From NCBI GenBank assembly GCA_000961805.1, contig LADV01000247.1, positions 1 to 6,291 on the forward strand: 6,291 nt of DNA. Direction: 5' to 3'. Positions within the stretch are counted from its first letter, which is position 1. Every line of letters starts with the position of its first letter. The position numbers were made by a program, and so were the translations under genes. Below the pieces are notes generated by a model. That model was not told the DNA's origin. It saw only the letters and a program-made list of their open reading frames with translations, and did not search any database. Shown here piece after piece: positions 1 to 6,291 of the stretch. This stretch comes from Peptococcaceae bacterium BRH_c23 (GTDB lineage Bacteria; Bacillota_B; Desulfitobacteriia; Desulfitobacteriales; Desulfitobacteriaceae).

Positions 1-344
1 GTTTTCTGTCCCCGTTTCACCAATGCAGGTACGATGTAAACATCTTTAATCCTGAGTACTGCTGCAAGATACCTTCCGAATGAGCGAATAATGGAAGATT
101 TTCTGATCGCAGTTGAATTCTTTTCAAATGGACCAATGGCAAGAAAACTGAGGACGGTATCCTGCTTTAAACAGATTGATGGTTCTGGATGGTTCATGCA
201 GTGTCTGTCAAACAATGACATTACGGGTAGAAAAGATTCCGCAACACAGCCGCCTACATTTGCCTTATATTCAACAAACGAAATAATGCTTTCTGCTAAA
301 TAACTTATGAAACAGGTGCGGTCGCAGATGTAAGGCTTACTCAT
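1..344 (-). CDS. Tyrosine recombinase, N-terminal part (second of a tandem pair), cut by window edge
   Basis: The frame is open for 114 codons from an ATG at 344 to the window start, so the gene continues beyond position 1. The product begins MSKPYICDRT and reads as the all-helical SAM-like core-binding domain of tyrosine recombinases: a FVEYKANVGG helix (about residues 23-32), SLFDRHC (43-49), a helix with LSFLAIGPFEKNS (65-77) and the typical SIIRSFGRYLAAVLR segment (84-98). The catalytic domain would lie outside the window. The start codon sits inside the last codons of the upstream recombinase (8-bp overlap, ATGAGTAA), which implies translational coupling. Known recombinase-in-trio (RIT) elements carry three such genes in overlapping tandem, and this could be the second of a trio; that assignment is inference. 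A phage or Tn554-like element with two recombinases is the alternative. Cysteine is unusually frequent near the N-terminus. Confidence 0.75.
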   Translation of the reverse strand, partial: MSKPYICDRTCFISYLAESIISFVEYKANVGGCVAESFLPVMSLFDRHCMNHPEPSICLKQDTVLSFLAIGPFEKNSTAIRKSSIIRSFGRYLAAVLRIKDVYIVPALVKRGQK

Positions 345-786
345 AGTGGGGCACTTCCAATCCACACAGGCGCAGATGGTTAACGTCAACTTTGGAATAT
401 ATTCTGGTAGTATCTACGCAGGCATGCCCCAGGGTTTGCGAAATCGCCAGGATGCTGGTATCAATAGAAAGCATGTTTGAGGCCAGCGAATGCCTCAGGC
501 AGTGGCTGCCATGTTTCCTCCCATTAATGTTGATGCCTGAGTTTGTGAATGCCATAAAAATCATCGTTGATATCGTTACCGCTGATAGTTCAAAACCATC
601 ACTTTTCAGGAAGACATTTTCACTCTTACCTCCAGGTCTTTCGTCCAGTTGGTAATCTGCCAACGCGTTGCCCGTATGGCGGGTAAGCTTATGGATCAGC
701 AGCTGCTTTGTTTTAGATTGGACAATGCGGATGGTTTCATTTTCCCAGTCTATATCCGACAACTTCATTTTCATGATGTCACGGGC
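337..786 (-). pseudogene. Tyrosine recombinase catalytic domain, 5'-truncated
   Basis: This is the catalytic half of a tyrosine recombinase/integrase. Family-like sequence begins around ARDIMKMKLSDIDWEN, just inside 786; the first in-frame ATG is at 774 and would give 145 residues. Counting from that ATG, the beta-strand lysine is K21 (QSKTKQ), the HxxR box is H91-R94 (HCLRH), the next histidine is H117 (LGH) and the nucleophile is Y126 (TRIYSK). The first catalytic arginine, normally in a GLR motif just upstream, and the whole N-terminal DNA-binding domain are missing, because the reading runs into sequence homologous to ymdB on the other strand. The C-terminal LRLCGLEVP resembles the ending of recombinases found in RIT-type trios. 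The protein should be unable to recombine DNA. Loss could be real decay or an assembly break; the reading frame of the remainder is intact, which suggests a recent event. Confidence 0.8.
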
Positions 787-1060
787 TGTTGTGGGAACCC
801 ATACCCATATTCAAACTGCGGATGCTCGTCTGCTTCATCAAGGAACCGCCTATATTACGGATGTTGGGATGACCGGGCCAAGGGATTCTGTCTTGGGCGT
901 AAAGAAGGAGATTATAATTAATCGCTTCTTAACCCAACTACCCGCGAAGTTTGAGTTAGCCAGCGGCCCTATTCAGATCAATGCCGTGGTCATAGATATT
1001 GATGAGGAAACTGGAAAAGCGCGCCAGATTGAGGCAATCCAACGGATAGCAGAGGCTTGA
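785..1060 (+). pseudogene. ymdB: YmdB-family metallophosphoesterase, C-terminal third only
   Basis: The last ~91 codons match the C-terminus of YmdB (TIGR00282 family), a metal-dependent phosphodiesterase described in Bacillus as acting on 2',3'-cyclic nucleotides and affecting biofilm and sporulation behaviour. Recognisable parts are AVVGTHTHIQTAD, which carries two metal-binding histidines, TAYITDVGMTGPRDS, the GVKKEIIINRF helix and NAVVIDIDEETGKA. Intact family members have about 260 residues, so roughly the first 170 are gone, including the N-terminal metal ligands and the conserved N-H pair. A longer open frame back to 668 exists, but its first ~39 codons are antisense to the recombinase and bear no resemblance to YmdB. 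There is no credible start, so this is a remnant. Its place directly before spoVS matches the ymdA(rny)-ymdB-spoVS order of Bacillus, showing that this is the native locus and that the left-hand DNA is the intruder. Confidence 0.85.
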
Positions 1061-1158
1061 ATCGGGGCAAGAAGCTCGATTGGCAATCTTGAACCAGGGC
1101 TTACAATACACGATTCCTAGATACATAATCTTGTTTGATTTTCCCGTTGCTTTACTCT

Positions 1159-1190
1159 TTGACAAAATTCTGAAAATTCTTCTTTATAAT
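1159..1190 (+). promoter_or_regulatory. Sigma-A-like promoter candidate upstream of spoVS
   Basis: A perfect TTGACA (1159-1164) and a perfect TATAAT (1185-1190) lie in an AT-rich stretch, but the spacer is 20 bp, longer than the usual 16-18. Using TTTATA (1183-1188) as the -10 gives an 18-bp spacer with a poorer hexamer. The ymdB stop is about 100 bp upstream and no terminator was seen in between, so read-through from ymdB is also possible. Confidence 0.5.
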
Positions 1191-1220
1191 AGAGGATTTT
1201 GTCTGACTGTTCTCGAATAC
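1191..1220 (+). promoter_or_regulatory. Sigma-H-like promoter candidate for spoVS
   Basis: AGAGGATTT (1191-1199) fits the sigma-H -35 pattern RNAGGAWWW at every position. After 12 bp comes CTCGAATAC (1212-1220), with the core GAAT of the -10 pattern RNNGAATWW but mismatches at its first and last positions. In Bacillus spoVS is known to depend on sigma-H at the onset of sporulation, so this element is biologically expected. It directly abuts the TATAAT of the sigma-A-like candidate. The leader to the spoVS start would be about 50 nt. Confidence 0.55.
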
Positions 1221-1276
1221 ATATATTCTAAGTTGTGGTAATACTTGTAAATGAATTCGAGCAGGAGGATGTATCT

Positions 1277-1537
1277 ATGGAAGTATTAAAAGTCTCAGCT
1301 AAATCTAGCCCGAATGCTGTTGCAGGAGCACTTGCAGGGGTTCTGCGTGAGAGGGGGGGCGCAGAGTTGCAAGCCATAGGAGCAGGAGCACTCAACCAAG
1401 CTGTAAAAGCGGTAGCCATTGCTCGGGGTTTTGTGGCTCCAAGTGGAGTCGATCTTGTCTGTATTCCGGCATTCACTGATGTATTGATTGACGGAGAAGA
1501 AAGAACTGCTATTAAGTTAATTGTTCAGCCGCGCTAA
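1277..1537 (+). CDS. spoVS: Stage V sporulation protein S
   Basis: The product is an 86-residue protein, the usual SpoVS length, starting MEVLKVSAKSSPNAVAG. SpoVS is a small Alba-like-fold protein that affects septation and coat-stage sporulation in Bacillus; nucleic-acid binding is proposed from its fold. Diagnostic conserved blocks are KVSAKSSPN (5-13), GAGALNQAVKAVAIARGF (34-51), VCIPAFTDV and the C-terminal DGEERTAIKLIVQPR. I chose the ATG at 1277 because AGGAGG (1263-1268) lies 8 bp ahead and the product then aligns end to end with the family; an in-frame GTG at 1235 would add 14 unrelated residues. The gene follows a ymdB remnant, as in Bacillus, and is closed by a strong hairpin terminator, so it probably forms its own transcript from the promoters at 1159-1220. 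Identification is close to certain; the exact molecular role is less settled in the literature. Confidence 0.97.
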   Translation: MEVLKVSAKSSPNAVAGALAGVLRERGGAELQAIGAGALNQAVKAVAIARGFVAPSGVDLVCIPAFTDVLIDGEERTAIKLIVQPR

Positions 1538-1564
1538 ACGAAGATTGCGAGACATTCGTGGATT

Positions 1565-1604
1565 CACCTGTTTGCTTTATTCATAAGCAGACAGGTGTTT
1601 ATTT
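1565..1604 (+). terminator. Rho-independent terminator of spoVS
   Basis: A 13-bp stem pairs 1565-1577 with 1585-1597 (CACCTGTTTGCTT against AAGCAGACAGGTG, one G.U wobble) around the 7-nt loop TATTCAT, followed by the T-rich run TTTATTT. It starts 27 bp after the spoVS stop. It separates spoVS from the dipeptidase, which then needs its own promoter or read-through: a TATGAT at 1608-1613 is the only -10-like hexamer and has no convincing -35. Confidence 0.85.
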
Positions 1605-1638
1605 CGTTATGATAGATATATAAGGAGGGTCAATAGTT

Positions 1639-2592
1639 ATGGATAATATCTTTATAGTAGATGGGCACTGTGATAGTTTAATTCACTATGTTGAGGGAGA
1701 AAGAACGTTGCATGATCCCTTAGAAGGAGGGCACTGGGATACACAAAGAGCGAAGCAGGCAGGAATCTCTCTGCAGTTTTTTGCGGCCTATATTGGGGAG
1801 ACATATAAACCTACAATGTCAACCTGGCGGGGGTTGCAACTGATAGAAGGTGCCCATCGATTTATTGTGGATCATCCGGAAGAGGTTTTTCTGGTGTTGG
1901 GAAAACAAGACCTTCAGAAAGTTCCGGATCCGACTCGAATTGGAATCCTGCTGAGTGTTGAGGGCGGGGAGATTCTAGGACAGAACCTTTTTATGCTGGA
2001 TATTATCCATAAGTTAGGAGTTAGAGCGTTAGGTCTGACTTGGAATCAGCGCAATGCTCTGGCTGATGGAATCGGCGAAATTAATACGCAGAGTAGATTG
2101 ACAAATTTAGGGCAAGAGGTTGTTTTACACATGAATAAGCTGGGCATGCTGATTGATGTGTCTCATCTTAATGAGGCAGGATTTTGGCATGTTCTAGAGC
2201 TTTCTAAGGCTCCTATTGCAGCGACACACTCCTGTGCCCAGGCTTTGTGTTCAAATTCACGTAATCTTACGGATCAACAACTTCGTGCTTTGGCAGAGCA
2301 TAAAGGAGTAGTAGGGGTGAATTTTTATCCGTCTTTTTTAAAAGAGACAGGTCAAGCAAGGCGAGAAGATGTCGTTCGTCATATTTGTCATATTGCTGAG
2401 GTAGCAGGAGTGGAGACGGTTGGATTAGGCTCAGATTTTGATGGAATAAGTGAAGCGCCAGCAGGACTTGAACATGTAGGGGATTACTCCAAGTTGTTGG
2501 ATGATTTGATAAGAGTCGGGTTCTCGACTCGGGAAATAGAGCAAATTTCGGGTCGGAATTTTATGCGATTATTGTCGGACGTGTTAAAATAA
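1639..2592 (+). CDS. Membrane-dipeptidase-type metallopeptidase (peptidase M19)
   Basis: This 317-residue protein belongs to the renal/membrane dipeptidase family (M19), binuclear zinc enzymes with a TIM-barrel fold that hydrolyse dipeptides, in bacteria often including D-amino-acid-containing ones. All expected ligands are visible: HxD near the N-terminus (H10, D12 in VDGHCDS), the bridging glutamate E108 (LSVEGGE), H176 (IDVSH) and H197 (ATHS). The substrate-binding arginine R208 (NSRNL) and the catalytic aspartate D266 (GLGSDFDG) are also present. Length is typical and there is no signal peptide or membrane segment, so it should be cytoplasmic despite the family name. The ATG start is supported by AAGGAGGG 9 bp upstream. 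The PHP gene follows after 34 bp with no terminator, suggesting one transcript. The physiological substrate cannot be read from sequence; roles in peptide recycling or cell-wall dipeptide turnover are possible. Confidence 0.93.
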   Translation: MDNIFIVDGHCDSLIHYVEGERTLHDPLEGGHWDTQRAKQAGISLQFFAAYIGETYKPTMSTWRGLQLIEGAHRFIVDHPEEVFLVLGKQDLQKVPDPTRIGILLSVEGGEILGQNLFMLDIIHKLGVRALGLTWNQRNALADGIGEINTQSRLTNLGQEVVLHMNKLGMLIDVSHLNEAGFWHVLELSKAPIAATHSCAQALCSNSRNLTDQQLRALAEHKGVVGVNFYPSFLKETGQARREDVVRHICHIAEVAGVETVGLGSDFDGISEAPAGLEHVGDYSKLLDDLIRVGFSTREIEQISGRNFMRLLSDVLK

Positions 2593-2626
2593 GTGGAAAT
2601 AGAGAATCTAGAAATGGGGTTGAGTC

Positions 2627-3493
2627 GTGGTTTCAACATTTACCCTATACGAAGCAGATTTACATTGCCACACAACAGCGTCCGACGGATTACTGACACC
2701 GACAGAACTAGTCCGTTTAGTTGCGGAGTTGGGCTTAAAAGCCGTTGCAATAACAGATCATGATACTATCCAGGGCTGGGAAGAGGCAGTGGATGCTGGT
2801 TTAAACTATCAGATACAAGTACTTAGAGGGATTGAGCTCAATACAAATTGGCGTGGCAAAGAGGTTCATATCCTCGGATACGAATTAGATGGTTCATCAA
2901 ACTATTTAAATCAGAAACTAAAGGGTTTGGGTGAAGCTCGTGTACATCGTATGCTGGAAATTCTAGCTCGTTTGGCAACTCTGGGTATTGTGATTAGTGA
3001 AGATGAGGTTCGACAGTTTGCCCAAGGAGAGTCAATCGGACGTCCACATATAGCCCAGGTACTTTTAAAGCATGGATTCATACGGTCCATTAAAGAAGGG
3101 TTTGAGCGTTACATCGGAATGGGGGCACCGGCCTACGTTCCACGCTATAAACTTACCCCAGAAGAAGGGATCGAATTAGTACGCAAAGCTCAAGGGGTTG
3201 CCGTTCTTGCTCACCCTGGCATTCAACAACTGGAAGAAGGTATCCCTGACTGGATCCAAGTAGGGCTCCAAGGGATCGAAGTTTGGCATTCTGAACACAA
3301 ACTGGAGGATGTCAAAAGATACGGCACCCTTGCTGAGCACTATGATTTACTCACTACGGGAGGGTCAGACTTTCATGGCGAAGCACAGAAACCTGGAGTC
3401 CAGGTCGGTCGTTGGGGTGTTTCTCTCGATGTCGTCGAGCAGATTCTCAGTCGCGCAAAGCAAAATCGTTGGAACTTAGACAGAGAGTGCTGA
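2627..3493 (+). CDS. PHP-domain phosphoesterase, TrpH/YciV (RNase AM)-like
   Basis: This 288-residue PHP-domain protein has the layout of the TrpH/YciV group, whose studied members are metal-dependent 3',5'-nucleotide phosphatases and 5'-3' exoribonucleases acting on short RNA. All four PHP motifs are present: DLHCHT (H13, H15) followed by SDG (D20), TDHD (D44-D46), then E70 (RGIE) and H81 (EVHILGY), then H196 (LAHP), and GSDFHG (D248, H250). The inserted helical region around residues 95-175, with GRPHIA (H141), is typical of this group and is absent from the PHP domains of DNA polymerases and histidinol phosphatase. The start is GTG at 2627, just ahead of the conserved ADLHCHT; GGGG at 2616-2619 gives only a weak ribosome site, consistent with coupling to the dipeptidase 34 bp upstream. 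The family call is firm; activity on RNA rather than on nucleotides such as pAp is inferred. Confidence 0.9.
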   Translation: MVSTFTLYEADLHCHTTASDGLLTPTELVRLVAELGLKAVAITDHDTIQGWEEAVDAGLNYQIQVLRGIELNTNWRGKEVHILGYELDGSSNYLNQKLKGLGEARVHRMLEILARLATLGIVISEDEVRQFAQGESIGRPHIAQVLLKHGFIRSIKEGFERYIGMGAPAYVPRYKLTPEEGIELVRKAQGVAVLAHPGIQQLEEGIPDWIQVGLQGIEVWHSEHKLEDVKRYGTLAEHYDLLTTGGSDFHGEAQKPGVQVGRWGVSLDVVEQILSRAKQNRWNLDREC

Positions 3494-3525
3494 GCTTTTG
3501 TTTAGAAAGGGTTAAAATGCATTTT

Positions 3526-3559
3526 CCCGGCATAAACTATAACTATAGATAGTGCCGGG
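3526..3559 (+). promoter_or_regulatory. Hairpin overlapping the ribosome site of the coiled-coil gene
   Basis: CCCGGCA (3526-3532) is perfectly complementary to TGCCGGG (3553-3559). Inside it CTAT (3537-3540) pairs with ATAG (3549-3552) around an 8-nt loop, leaving a 4-nt bulge TAAA. The 3' arm contains the first three of the seven Gs (3557-3563) that form the only ribosome-binding sequence before the TTG at 3573, and upstream Ts could form further G.U pairs with the other Gs. There is no T-run behind it, so it is not a terminator. The likely effect, by inference, is reduced translation initiation unless the hairpin is opened. Confidence 0.5.
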
Positions 3560-3572
3560 GGGGCGTAATGTA

Positions 3573-3836
3573 TTGGATTCTAAGGACGAAGTCAAGTTAC
3601 TGAGGGCTCGTATCGGGGAACTGGAGCAGCGTGTAGAACATTTAAGAGTAAGCCGAAGGGTACTAATGAACTTGTTGGAAAAGGTTGAACGGGAAAAGGT
3701 GGCTTTGGTTCATCATCTTGAAAAGGAAAATGTGCGCTTACAACGTGATAATAAACGATTTGCGAAATGGATTTTCTCAAAAAACAAAGAAATTGTTGAA
3801 CTGCAAGAAAAAGATAACGTAGATACATCATTATAA
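3573..3836 (+). CDS. Small coiled-coil protein of unknown function
   Basis: I do not recognise a named family. The 87-residue product (starting at TTG) is highly charged and almost entirely helical. Hydrophobic residues recur every seven positions at 10, 17, 24, 31, 38 and 45 (L, L, L, L, V, L) and in a second register at 14, 21, 35, 49, 56 and 63 (I, V, L, L, L, F), a classic a/d heptad pattern over about 55 residues. Polar residues R28 and K42 occupy two core positions. The C-terminal part (KRFAKWIFSKNK) is basic and aromatic. No signal peptide, membrane segment or cysteine is present. Of the possible starts, TTG at 3573 is preferred because the G-run at 3557-3563 sits 9 bp before it; a GTG at 3552 lies upstream of that G-run, inside the hairpin, and would add PGGRNV. 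The gene follows the PHP gene by 79 bp and ends in a shared terminator. An oligomeric adaptor or structural role is plausible but unproven. Confidence 0.75.
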   Translation: MDSKDEVKLLRARIGELEQRVEHLRVSRRVLMNLLEKVEREKVALVHHLEKENVRLQRDNKRFAKWIFSKNKEIVELQEKDNVDTSL

Positions 3837-3874
3837 AAAAAGCATGAGTCGATTAACAATGACTCATGCTTTTT
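3837..3874. terminator. Bidirectional rho-independent terminator between convergent genes
   Basis: A perfect 14-bp stem pairs 3837-3850 with 3861-3874 (AAAAGCATGAGTC-type arm against GACTCATGCTTTT) around the 10-nt loop GATTAACAAT. Each arm ends in a run of A or T, so the hairpin has a T-tail in both directions. It begins right after the coiled-coil gene stop (3836) and lies just beyond the HD gene stop on the other strand (3877), so it can end both transcripts. Confidence 0.9.
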
Positions 3875-3876
3875 AT

Positions 3877-4377
3877 TTAATTTTTATTGTCCGCTTGTTT
3901 TAAAAGAATGCCTAATTTGGTTTTAGGATTGTGATGTTCACGAATTAATTGGCAAATCACAGGGTTTAACCCTGCATCTTCAGCTAGATAACCGCCCCAA
4001 AGGGCGTGCCTTGTTTCGACCTTTAAGGGGTATGCGAAAATGGAGTGACCGCTTTCTAGGCGTGACCTTAGGGACTTGGGTATTTTCTGGATAAGGACAA
4101 TAAATACCCGCTGCCAGAGACGGATGGAAAGAACGGATTTTCCGCAGTCATGGAGGAGTGCGGCGATGACAAGGTTTTTAAAGTCGTCCATGGATAGAGG
4201 ATGTTTTGCTTTCAAGATACTTTTGGTAACATCTATCGCATGCCGTTGTTCGGGCAGTGATTGCTGAAGAAAGAGTACAGAGGCAGCAGGAGATAAGTGT
4301 TTCAAGGCCCATTCGATGTCCTTGGGATCAAGATTGGGAAAAAGTGCATGAGCGAATTGAAGTACCCGGTAGATCAT
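3877..4377 (-). CDS. Small HD-domain metal-dependent phosphohydrolase
   Basis: This 166-residue protein belongs to the HD superfamily of metal-dependent phosphohydrolases. From the ATG at 4377, candidate metal ligands are H46 (QRHAIDV), the H76-D77 doublet (ALLHDCGKS), H111 (ESGHS), H124 (TRHALWGGYLAE), H148/H149 (REHHN) and a C-terminal D163 (KQADN), in the order seen in HDIG-like domains. No GGDEF, receiver or nucleotide-binding domain is attached, and the substrate cannot be predicted. The leucine-rich stretch around residues 87-97 is amphipathic rather than a clear membrane span. The start at 4377 is chosen because GGAGG (complement of 4387-4391) lies 9 nt upstream; an in-frame GTG at 4416 would add 13 residues (MTYDEQGEWRNHD) behind a weaker AGGA. 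The gene is monocistronic, divergent from guaB and convergent with the coiled-coil gene. No clear promoter was found for it. Confidence 0.82.
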   Translation of the reverse strand: MIYRVLQFAHALFPNLDPKDIEWALKHLSPAASVLFLQQSLPEQRHAIDVTKSILKAKHPLSMDDFKNLVIAALLHDCGKSVLSIRLWQRVFIVLIQKIPKSLRSRLESGHSIFAYPLKVETRHALWGGYLAEDAGLNPVICQLIREHHNPKTKLGILLKQADNKN

Positions 4378-4547
4378 GTCATGATTCCTCCATTCTCCTT
4401 GCTCATCATAGGTCACAGAATCCTGTTTTGCAAGCTATAGGGAATAGTTTGCTGGGATAAGGGAAATCTATCGTTTGAAAGGTATTACTTTTACCTTCAC
4501 TCCGTTGATTAAGAGGTTATAATTATATGTTCTTTTTTTGATATATC

Positions 4548-4556
4548 TGATATACT
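4548..4556 (+). promoter_or_regulatory. Extended -10 promoter candidate for guaB
   Basis: TGATATACT (4548-4556) fits an extended -10 (TGN plus TATACT), 31 bp before the guaB ATG, but no good -35 hexamer sits 16-18 bp upstream. A second TATAAT lies at 4518-4523, also without a -35. I saw no purine riboswitch fold and no clear PurR box in the 170-210 bp between the divergent HD gene and guaB. A short inverted repeat, AAGGTA and TACCTT (about 4479-4497), could be an operator but is too short to rely on. Confidence 0.45.
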
Positions 4557-4574
4557 AATTAGAAAACTATTTGA

Positions 4575-6041
<1,467 letters not shown>

Positions 6042-6077
6042 TAATAAAACAACGATAGTTAGTATCAAGCTTAAGAC

Positions 6078-6097
6078 TCCCACTTCTATAAGCGGGG
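6078..6097 (-). repeat. Stem-loop resembling an IS200/IS605-type right end
   Basis: Read on the minus strand, CCCGCTT (from 6096) and AAGTGGG (to 6079) form a 7-bp stem with one G.U wobble around the 4-nt loop ATAG, followed by AGTCTTAAGC. On the plus strand the same position would be an A.C mismatch, so the structure is better formed in a minus-strand RNA. Hairpins of this look close the right ends of many clostridial IS200/IS605 elements and the guide RNAs of their TnpB proteins. No tnpB or tnpA coding sequence is visible in the ~190 bp available on that side, so this would be a remnant or a non-autonomous copy. It might instead be a guaB 3' UTR structure. The family assignment rests on memory of similar ends. 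Confidence 0.35.
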
Positions 6098-6187
6098 TGG
6101 TACTCCGGACTATGCTTCGGCGTTCAACTTTAGTTTACGAGTTCACTACCTTTGAATTTTGGGTTAACCATTGTATAGAGAAGCTCA

Positions 6188-6217
6188 GGGAGAGAGTGTG
6201 ACTCTCTCCCTCTTTAT
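6188..6217 (+). terminator. Rho-independent terminator downstream of guaB
   Basis: GGGAGAGAGT (6188-6197) pairs perfectly with ACTCTCTCCC (6201-6210) around a 3-nt loop (GTG, or TGTGA if the closing pair opens), followed by TCTTTATT. It is the first convincing terminator after the guaB stop at 6041. Confidence 0.85.
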
Positions 6218-6259
6218 TAAATAGCCTCTCGGAATTCAAGGGGTGGGAACGGCGGATAT

Positions 6260-6291
6260 ATGGAAAATGAGCTGGAAATTCGCGATAAACG
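6260..6291 (+). CDS. Possible start of a further gene, cut by window edge
   Basis: An ATG at 6260 opens a frame reading MENELEIRDK before the window ends. GGCGGA (6251-6256) lies 3 bp ahead, rather close for a ribosome site, and the ATG follows the guaB terminator by about 40 bp. Ten codons are too few to name a function or to be sure the frame is coding. Confidence 0.35.
   Translation, partial: MENELEIRDK

Noticed and set aside
91..303. Plus-strand 70-codon frame
   Set aside because: It is antisense to the N-terminal domain of the second recombinase, has no ribosome site and no recognisable features.
668..784. Plus-strand open frame upstream of and fused to the YmdB remnant
   Set aside because: Its sequence is the antisense of the recombinase gene and shows no YmdB features, so it is an accidental in-frame fusion at the junction.
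1070..1095. Short inverted repeat CAAGA...TCTTG after the ymdB stop as a terminator
   Set aside because: Only five pairs, a long loop and no T-run.
1235..1276. N-terminal extension of SpoVS from GTG 1235
   Set aside because: The extra 14 residues are not part of the SpoVS family, and the strong AGGAGG lies inside this stretch, directing initiation to 1277.
1321..1391. Direct repeat GCAGGAGCACT, two copies about 60 bp apart
   Set aside because: Both copies encode the conserved AGAL segments of SpoVS; the repeat is explained by the protein sequence.
3531..3538. CATAAACT as a sigma-E -10 (CATANANT) before the coiled-coil gene
   Set aside because: The matching -35 region (about 3510-3517) is a poor fit, and an 8-bp -10 match alone is expected by chance in AT-rich DNA. 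It also conflicts with the hairpin model.
6090..6108. T-box-like core: AAGCGGGGTGGTACTCCG resembles the antiterminator consensus AANNARGGTGGNACCGCG
   Set aside because: The ACCGCG half is broken, only about 50 bp separate it from the guaB stop so no Stem I with a specifier loop fits, and the nearest terminator begins 80 bp later rather than competing with it.

Overview
The window looks like chromosomal DNA from a spore-forming Firmicute of moderate GC, most likely a Clostridia member near Desulfosporosinus/Desulfitobacterium. The evidence is a near-canonical 86-residue SpoVS, strong AGGAGG-type ribosome sites, GTG/TTG starts and the ymdB-spoVS gene order known from Bacillus. The genus is an inference from protein flavour, not a measurement.

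Left end (1-786, minus strand): two tyrosine recombinases lie in tandem and overlap by 8 bp. The downstream one runs off the window edge after its N-terminal domain. The upstream one keeps a catalytic core (K, HxxR, H, Y) but has lost its N-terminus. The layout resembles recombinase-in-trio (RIT) elements. At about 784-790 the upstream recombinase abuts, head to head, a ymdB gene that has lost its first two thirds. Both genes are cut at the same point, which indicates either a deletion or rearrangement scar beside a mobile element or an assembly chimera.

Centre (1061-3836, plus strand): a 216-bp promoter region holds sigma-A-like and sigma-H-like signals ahead of spoVS, a sporulation regulator. 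spoVS is followed by a strong hairpin terminator. Next come an M19 dipeptidase and, 34 bp later, a PHP-domain phosphoesterase/nuclease of the TrpH/RNase AM type, probably co-transcribed. A short all-helical protein with an unbroken heptad pattern follows; its G-rich ribosome site is partly buried in a predicted hairpin. A bidirectional terminator closes this side.

Right (3877-6291): a small HD-domain protein is encoded on the minus strand, convergent with the coiled-coil gene and divergent from guaB. guaB (IMP dehydrogenase, the committed step to GMP) is complete, with two CBS domains and all catalytic residues. The 218 bp after guaB contain a stem-loop resembling an IS200/IS605-type right end on the minus strand, then the terminator, then a probable start of another gene cut by the window edge.

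Most of the window is ordinary housekeeping and sporulation content. The parts worth a second look are the recombinase/ymdB junction, the stacked promoters of spoVS, the hairpin over the coiled-coil gene's ribosome site, and the structured segment behind guaB. I see no CRISPR array, toxin-antitoxin pair, defence system, tRNA or rRNA.
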